From NCBI GenBank assembly GCA_019313105.1, contig JAFDBW010000102.1:1-10653 (forward strand): DNA of 10,653 nt, in the 5' to 3' direction. The notes beneath the pieces are model-generated. The model ran no database searches, had not been told where the DNA came from, and worked only from the letters and a program-made list of their open reading frames with translations. The stretch comes from Deltaproteobacteria bacterium. Its GTDB lineage: Bacteria > Desulfobacterota > Desulfuromonadia > Desulfuromonadales > BM103. Shown one piece after another: positions 6,161 through 10,653 of this stretch. The position numbers were made by a program, and so were the translations under genes. The first letter of the stretch is position 1. Every line of letters starts with the position of its first letter.

Positions 6161-8086
6161 ATGGCCCACCAGTCAGATCTGATTGCTGAAGATATAACCG
6201 CTTACCTGAAAGCCCAGGAAGAGAAGTCGATGCTGCGCTTCATCACCTGTGGCAGCGTCGATGATGGCAAGAGCACCCTGATCGGGCGACTGCTCTGGGA
6301 TTCGAAGCTGGTATTCGAGGACCACCTTGCGGCGCTTGAGGTTGACAGTAAAAAGGTCGGCACCCAGGGCGATGACATTGATTACGCATTGTTGCTCGAC
6401 GGCCTGCAGGCCGAGCGGGAGCAGGGGATCACTATCGATGTCGCCTATCGGTTTTTCTCCACTGAAAAGCGCAAGTTTATTGTCGCCGACACCCCGGGGC
6501 ACGAACAGTACACCCGCAACATGGTCACCGGGGCCTCGACCGCCGATCTGGCAGTGATCCTGATCGATGCCCGCAAGGGAGTTCTGACCCAGACCCGCCG
6601 GCACAGCTACCTGGTCTCGCTGGTCGGTATTCGTAAGGTGTTGGTCGCGATCAACAAGATGGACCTGGTCGATTACTCGGCGGGCACTTTCGCTGGAATC
6701 GAACAGGACTATCGGGCCTTTGCCGCCCAACTGGGCTTCGAAGAAATTACTTGCATCCCGATTTCAGCACTCAGGGGTGACAATATCATCAACCCGAGTG
6801 GCCAGACCGACTGGTACCAGGGGCCAACCCTGATGACTTGCTTGGAAACAGTCCAGGTGGACAATGCCGCACTAGGGTTGCCGTTCCGCATGCCGGTACA
6901 GTGGGTGAATCGGCCCGATCTCGATTTCCGCGGCTTCTGCGGCACGATTGCCTCGGGGCGGGTCGCGCCGGGCGATACGGTCACTGTTGCCGGCTCGGGT
7001 CAGCAAAGTCGGGTCGCACGCATCGTCACCATGGATGGTGACCTCGAGGAGGCGGTTGCCGGCCAGGCAATTACCCTGATTCTTGAGGATGAGATCGACA
7101 TCAGTCGTGGCGATATGCTCTGTGACCCCCTGAATCGCCCGGCCCATGCCGACCAGCTGGAAGCCCGCGTGGTCTGGATGCAGGATGATGCCCTGCTGCC
7201 GGGCCGCAGTTACCTGCTGAAAACCGGAGCGACGACCGTGCCGGTGCAGATCACCGACCTGAAGTACAAGGTCAACGTCAATACCCTGGAACAAATGGCA
7301 GGCAAAACCCTGGCTCTGAATGAAATCGGTGTGTGCAACCTTTCCCTTGGCAAGGCTGTCTCATTTGATCCGTACCAGGAGAACCGCGGCACCGGCAATT
7401 TCATCCTGATCGACCGAATGACCAATGCTACGGTTGGTGCCGGGATGATCGATTTTGCCCTGCGTCGCGCCACCAATATCCACTGGCAGGCTCTCGATGT
7501 TGATAAGGGCAGCCGCGCATCGATGAAAAACCAGAAGCCTGCTGTGCTCTGGTTTACCGGTCTGTCCGGGGCCGGCAAGTCGACGATTGCCAACCTGGTG
7601 GAGAAAAAGCTTCATTCACTCGGTAAACATACCTACCTGCTTGATGGCGACAACGTTCGCCACGGCCTGAACCGCGATCTCGGTTTTACCGACGCCGATC
7701 GTGTTGAAAATATCCGGCGCGTGGCAGAAGCCGCCAGGCTGTTTGTCGATGCCGGGATGGTTGTGTTGGTCTCCTTCATATCACCTTTCCGCAGTGAACG
7801 GAGCATGGCCCGAGAGATGCTGGAGGAGGAGGAATTCTACGAAGTTTATGTCAATACCCCTCTGGAAGTCTGCGAAGCGCGAGACCCGAAAGGTCTTTAC
7901 AAGAAGGCCCGTGCCGGACAACTGCAAAATTTTACCGGGATCGATTCCGCATATGAAGCACCTGAAAATCCGGAAATTACCGTCAATACCGCAGAATCCC
8001 AACCTGACGAGTTGGCTGAAGAAATCGTCCGGACGATTCTCGGGGACGATTTCGTTTACGAGATTCCGGATGGGACGGAACGTTAG
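6161..8086 (+). CDS. cysNC: Bifunctional sulfate adenylyltransferase large subunit (GTPase)/adenylylsulfate kinase
   Basis: Two activities in one 641-residue protein. Residues 1 to about 450 are CysN, an EF-Tu-like GTPase that powers CysD: G1 GSVDDGKST (31-39), G3 DTPGH (110-114), G4 NKMD (165-168), then beta-barrel domains with the typical PVQWVNRPDLDFRGF. Residues about 455-641 are CysC, phosphorylating APS to PAPS: intact P-loop GLSGAGKST (467-475), DGDNVRHGLN, DRVENIRRV, VSFISPFRSERSMAR, RDPKGLYKKARAG and APENPEIT. All key APS-kinase residues are present, unlike the DUF2061 fusion upstream. The start is fixed by AGGAG (6150-6154) six bases before the ATG. With CysD it turns sulfate into PAPS; fused CysNC is usual in many proteobacteria. 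No PAPS reductase (cysH) is near, favouring use by sulfotransferases over assimilation, as an inference. Confidence 0.96.
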   Translation: MAHQSDLIAEDITAYLKAQEEKSMLRFITCGSVDDGKSTLIGRLLWDSKLVFEDHLAALEVDSKKVGTQGDDIDYALLLDGLQAEREQGITIDVAYRFFSTEKRKFIVADTPGHEQYTRNMVTGASTADLAVILIDARKGVLTQTRRHSYLVSLVGIRKVLVAINKMDLVDYSAGTFAGIEQDYRAFAAQLGFEEITCIPISALRGDNIINPSGQTDWYQGPTLMTCLETVQVDNAALGLPFRMPVQWVNRPDLDFRGFCGTIASGRVAPGDTVTVAGSGQQSRVARIVTMDGDLEEAVAGQAITLILEDEIDISRGDMLCDPLNRPAHADQLEARVVWMQDDALLPGRSYLLKTGATTVPVQITDLKYKVNVNTLEQMAGKTLALNEIGVCNLSLGKAVSFDPYQENRGTGNFILIDRMTNATVGAGMIDFALRRATNIHWQALDVDKGSRASMKNQKPAVLWFTGLSGAGKSTIANLVEKKLHSLGKHTYLLDGDNVRHGLNRDLGFTDADRVENIRRVAEAARLFVDAGMVVLVSFISPFRSERSMAREMLEEEEFYEVYVNTPLEVCEARDPKGLYKKARAGQLQNFTGIDSAYEAPENPEITVNTAESQPDELAEEIVRTILGDDFVYEIPDGTER

Positions 8087-8123
8087 CTTCTGATGTTATT
8101 AACCAGGGATTTAAAGGGGTTCT

Positions 8124-8240
8124 AACCACAGATGAACACGGATGAACACGGATGAAGCATAAAATTTAAATCTTTTTTGGGCTTTGAAAAAAACTAAGAC
8201 TTTAGATTCTAATCTGTGTTATCCGTGTTCATCTGTGGTT
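8124..8240 (+). repeat. Family C inverted-repeat pair before cysQ
   Basis: AACCACAGATGAACACGGAT (8124-8143) has an exact reverse complement at 8221-8240, a 20-bp perfect stem. The left arm continues with a second tandem copy of the 10-mer GATGAACACG (8131-8140, 8141-8150). The right arm is preceded by a related word, AATCTGTGTT (8211-8220). The interior is AT-rich. The right arm ends 19 bases before the cysQ ATG. The 173-bp gap holds no gene. Confidence 0.9.
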
Positions 8241-8259
8241 GCAAATATATGGTCCATAA

Positions 8260-9027
8260 ATGATTTTAAATAATATTGATTTCGATAAAGTTTGCGCCAT
8301 CGCCCGCGATGCGGGTTCGGCGATTATGGAGATTTACGCCGGGGACTTCAATGTTGAACTCAAGGGAGACAATTCTCCTTTGACTTGCGCCGACCGGGCG
8401 TCACACCAGGTGATTGTCGAAGGTTTGCAGGAGGCGACTCCGGATATTTCGATCCTGTCCGAGGAAGGTCGGGACATCCCTTACGCGGAGCGTGCCGCAT
8501 GGTCACGTTTCTGGCTGGTTGACCCGCTCGACGGGACCAAAGAGTTCATCAAGCGCAATGATGAGTTTACTGTAAACATCGCGCTGGTCGAGGATGGACT
8601 GGTGACCGCTGGTGTCGTATACGTTCCAGCTCAGGACACCATGTATTTCGGGGGACTGGGGGCTGGTTGCTGGAAGACAGTTAACGGCGATGCATCGGTA
8701 CCAATCAAGGTGCGTGAAGCAGACTATAATGCCGGCTTGACGGTAGTGATGAGCCGCTCACACCCTTCTCACGAGTTAGAGACCTACCTGCAGGAGGTCA
8801 ATGTTGCTGAAGCCCTGCCGGTTGGTAGCTCCCTGAAGCTCTGCGTGGTCGCGGAAGGCAAGGCCGACCTCTACCCGCGTCTTGGACCAACCATGGAATG
8901 GGACACCGCCGCCGGTCATGCGGTTGTTGAAGCGGCTGGAGGGACCGTCACGCAGGTGGATGGGGCGCCGTTACGGTATAATAAGGAAAATTTGCTGAAT
9001 CCGTACTTCATCGTCCGGGGACGATGA
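8260..9027 (+). CDS. cysQ: 3'(2'),5'-bisphosphate nucleotidase (PAP phosphatase)
   Basis: Mg-dependent phosphatase of the inositol monophosphatase superfamily that hydrolyses PAP, the by-product of PAPS use, to AMP; it can also lower PAPS. The 255-residue protein has the metal-site motifs SEEGR (Ser67-Glu68-Glu69), VDPLDGTKEF (Asp88, Asp91 in DPLDGT, 88-93), and EWDTAAGHA (213-221) with Asp215. Length is normal for CysQ. ATG 8260 is the natural family start, but no ribosome binding site precedes it. A five-codon mini-frame (ATG GTC CAT AAA TGA, 8249-8263) overlaps the start and could allow translational coupling, which is speculative. Its place directly after the PAPS-forming genes fits removal of PAP, which inhibits sulfotransferases. 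Confidence 0.94.
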   Translation: MILNNIDFDKVCAIARDAGSAIMEIYAGDFNVELKGDNSPLTCADRASHQVIVEGLQEATPDISILSEEGRDIPYAERAAWSRFWLVDPLDGTKEFIKRNDEFTVNIALVEDGLVTAGVVYVPAQDTMYFGGLGAGCWKTVNGDASVPIKVREADYNAGLTVVMSRSHPSHELETYLQEVNVAEALPVGSSLKLCVVAEGKADLYPRLGPTMEWDTAAGHAVVEAAGGTVTQVDGAPLRYNKENLLNPYFIVRGR

Positions 9028-9040
9028 AGCAGGGACATGA

Positions 9041-9135
9041 GAGGCGAGGTGCGAGGCGGGAAGTGCAAAGCTTTAAACCTTAACAGGCTTTTTTGTTTTT
9101 TAACGTTTTGCATATCGCACTTCGCGCTACGATTC
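9041..9135 (+). repeat. Decayed family A inverted-repeat pair before gmd
   Basis: Left arm 9041-9066 (GAGGCGAGGTGCGAGGCGGG then AAGTGC). Right arm 9113-9135 contains TCGCACTTCGCGC (9115-9127), identical to 2768-2780 in the same orientation. The arms match imperfectly. The interior is T-rich (9085-9102), with no clear terminator stem. The right arm ends three bases before the AGGAG of gmd. Confidence 0.7.
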
Positions 9136-9149
9136 AATAGGAGTTTTAA

Positions 9150-10277
9150 ATGGCAAAAATTGCACTCATAACCGGTATCACCGGCCAGGACGGCGCCTAT
9201 CTCGCCGAATTTCTACTGAAGAAGGGTTACATCGTCCATGGCATCAAACGTCGGGCGTCCCTGTTCAACACCGATCGCATCGACCATCTCTACCAGGATC
9301 CGCATGTAGAGCATCGCAATTTTATCCTGCATTACGGCGATCTGACCGATGCGACCAACCTGATCAGGATTATCCAGGAGGTGCAGCCGGACGAAATCTA
9401 CAACCTGGCGGCGATGTCCCACGTCGCGGTCTCTTTCGACACCCCGGAGTATACAGCAAACGCCGATGGCTTGGGTACACTTCGCATCCTTGAGGCCATC
9501 CGTATCCTCGGTATGGAGAAGAAGACCCGCTTCTACCAGGCATCGACATCAGAGCTTTACGGCAAGGTCCAGGAGACCCCGCAGACCGAGACTACACCAT
9601 TCTACCCGCGCTCTCCTTATGGCGTCGCCAAACTCTACGGTTACTGGATTGTGGTCAACTACCGAGAATCCTATGGTATGTACGCATGCAACGGCATCCT
9701 GTTCAACCACGAATCGCCGATTCGTGGTGAAACTTTCGTGACTCGCAAGATCACTCGTGCCGTGGCGCGCATGGCGTTGGGGCTGCAAGAGTGCCTGTTC
9801 CTCGGCAACCTCTCGGCATTGCGCGATTGGGGACACGCCAAGGATTATGTCGAAGCGCAATGGCTGATCCTGCAGCAGGATAACCCGGAGGATTTTGTCA
9901 TTGCCACCGGTAAGCAGTACTCGGTACGGCAGATGGTGGAAACGGCTGCCAATGAGCTCGGCATCACCCTGCGCTGGGAAGGTGGAGGCCAGGATGAAAT
10001 CGGCATCGTGGACAGCGTTGAAGAGGGGCACGGCGTCAAGGATGCATCCCTGGTCCCGGGGCAGGTGATCGTGCGCATCGACCCGCGTTATTTCCGCCCC
10101 TCAGAGGTCGAGACCTTGCTTGGTGACCCGACCAAGGCGAAACAGAAGCTCGGTTGGGCGCCGAAGGTAACGTTTGAAGAGCTTGTCAGCGAAATGGTCA
10201 GAGTCGATCTCGAGAAGGCCAAATGTGACGAGATGGTCAAGGATCACGGTTACCAGGTGTTTGATTATCATGAATAA
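9150..10277 (+). CDS. gmd: GDP-mannose 4,6-dehydratase
   Basis: Converts GDP-D-mannose to GDP-4-keto-6-deoxy-D-mannose, the first step to GDP-L-fucose, in the cytoplasm with bound NADP. The 375-residue protein has the Rossmann motif GITGQDG (9-15), the HGIKRRASLFNTDRIDHLY loop, NLAAMSHVAVSFDTPEYTA, STSELYGKVQE, the catalytic Tyr157/Lys161 in SPYGVAK, LRDWGHAKDYVEAQW and DPRYFRPSEVETLLGDPTKA. Length is as in E. coli Gmd. AGGAG (9139-9143) six bases before the ATG fixes the start. One oddity: the stretch that reads NHESPRRGE in E. coli, plant and human enzymes (from memory) reads NHESPIRGE here, with Ile191 in place of the first Arg. It is followed 125 bp later by fcl, the usual partner. Confidence 0.97.
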   Translation: MAKIALITGITGQDGAYLAEFLLKKGYIVHGIKRRASLFNTDRIDHLYQDPHVEHRNFILHYGDLTDATNLIRIIQEVQPDEIYNLAAMSHVAVSFDTPEYTANADGLGTLRILEAIRILGMEKKTRFYQASTSELYGKVQETPQTETTPFYPRSPYGVAKLYGYWIVVNYRESYGMYACNGILFNHESPIRGETFVTRKITRAVARMALGLQECLFLGNLSALRDWGHAKDYVEAQWLILQQDNPEDFVIATGKQYSVRQMVETAANELGITLRWEGGGQDEIGIVDSVEEGHGVKDASLVPGQVIVRIDPRYFRPSEVETLLGDPTKAKQKLGWAPKVTFEELVSEMVRVDLEKAKCDEMVKDHGYQVFDYHE

Positions 10278-10280
10278 ACC

Positions 10281-10302
10281 CGGTACGTGGGATGAGTGAC
10301 GC
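10281..10302 (+). repeat. Family B repeat arm after gmd
   Basis: CGGTACGTGG (10281-10290), identical to 6036-6045, followed by GATGAGTGACGC. It lies in the 125-bp gap between gmd and fcl. No inverted partner is clear before the fcl start. Confidence 0.5.
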
Positions 10303-10344
10303 GAGAAGCACAAGACCTTTTATCAAGGCTGCTCATCGCCCTCT

Positions 10345-10372
10345 TTGATCTATCCGGTTTTTCAGATATGAT
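10345..10372 (+). promoter_or_regulatory. Candidate sigma-70 promoter upstream of fcl
   Basis: TTGATC (10345-10350) and TATGAT (10367-10372), 16 bp apart, four and five matches to the consensus hexamers. It would start transcription near 10379, about 25 bases before fcl. It may be chance, since gmd and fcl are usually co-transcribed. Confidence 0.35.
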
Positions 10373-10402
10373 CTGTGGCTAAATAAGGTTTTGGTTTAAG
10401 GA

Positions 10403-10653
10403 ATGGAAAAGAACAGTAAAATATTTATTGCTGGATCAAATGGTTTGGTGGGTTCGGCGATCGTGCGGAGATTAAGGTCCGGTGGCTATATCAACCTGCT
10501 GACGCCTGAGATTGACGAACTGGACCTGACCGACGCCAGGGATGTCGCAGATTTTTTTGCCGCTGAAAAACCGGAGTACGTGATCCTGGCTGCGGCCAAG
10601 GTCGGTGGTATCCAAGCAAATAATACCTTTCCTGCTGATTTTATCCGTATAAA
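10403..10653 (+). CDS. fcl: GDP-L-fucose synthase, 5' part only (runs off window)
   Basis: Epimerase/reductase that turns GDP-4-keto-6-deoxymannose into GDP-L-fucose with NADPH, completing the step begun by Gmd. The visible 83 residues begin MEKNSKIFIAG and contain the nucleotide-binding GSNGLVGSAIVRRL, then LDLTDARDVADFF and the diagnostic VILAAAKVGGIQANNTFPAD. Common family members read GHRGMVGSAI in the first motif, so the fold is intact. ATG 10403 is the only ATG upstream of the Rossmann motif; AAGGA directly abuts it (10398-10402), closer than ideal. The frame stays open to the window end, so the catalytic Tyr/Lys motif is not seen. Confidence 0.93.
   Translation, partial: MEKNSKIFIAGSNGLVGSAIVRRLRSGGYINLLTPEIDELDLTDARDVADFFAAEKPEYVILAAAKVGGIQANNTFPADFIRI

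Noticed and set aside
8124..8160. Possible CRISPR array because of tandem GATGAACACG units
   Set aside because: The units are 10 bp with no unique spacers, and an inverted copy follows. No cas genes are present.
9071..9107. Rho-independent terminator after cysQ
   Set aside because: There are T-runs, but no convincing GC-rich stem directly before them.

Overview
All genes in this 10.65 kb window lie on the plus strand. They form part of an exopolysaccharide/capsule locus that makes activated sugars and activated sulfate. Coding GC is moderate. The mix of genes is a PHP-type CpsB phosphatase, a four-helix-bundle (S23-like) gene, a DUF2061/APS-kinase-like fusion, and spacers full of short inverted repeats. 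This resembles Desulfuromonas/Geobacter-type bacteria, but that placement is an inference from style and there is no marker gene here to confirm it.

Layout: (1) 51-1382, TviB-like nucleotide-sugar 6-dehydrogenase. (2) 1420-2292, CpsB/YwqE-type PHP tyrosine-phosphatase with a repeat-derived insert. (3) 2357-2743, S23-like four-helix-bundle gene broken by one in-frame stop and flanked by a perfect 33-bp inverted repeat. (4) 2821-3783, UDP-glucuronate decarboxylase. (5) 3784-4182, 399-bp spacer with one repeat arm and a possible -10 box. (6) 4183-4911, membrane DUF2061 domain fused to a divergent APS-kinase-like domain whose P-loop lacks the Ser/Thr. (7) 5098-6003 cysD and 6161-8086 cysNC, which make PAPS. 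(8) 8260-9027 cysQ, which removes PAP. (9) 9150-10277 gmd and 10403 to the window end, fcl (partial), which make GDP-L-fucose.

Together the genes supply an N-acetylhexosaminuronate-type sugar nucleotide, UDP-xylose, GDP-fucose and PAPS. PAPS synthesis plus PAP disposal inside a sugar-nucleotide cluster suggests a sulfated polysaccharide. No sulfotransferase or glycosyltransferase lies in the window, so this stays an inference.

The most unusual features are the DUF2061/kinase-like fusion and the spacer architecture. Nearly every intercistronic gap carries one of three short GC-rich or AACCACAGATG-type repeat families, often as an inverted pair whose second arm ends close to the next start codon. 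A fourth, heptameric repeat lies inside the cpsB-like reading frame.
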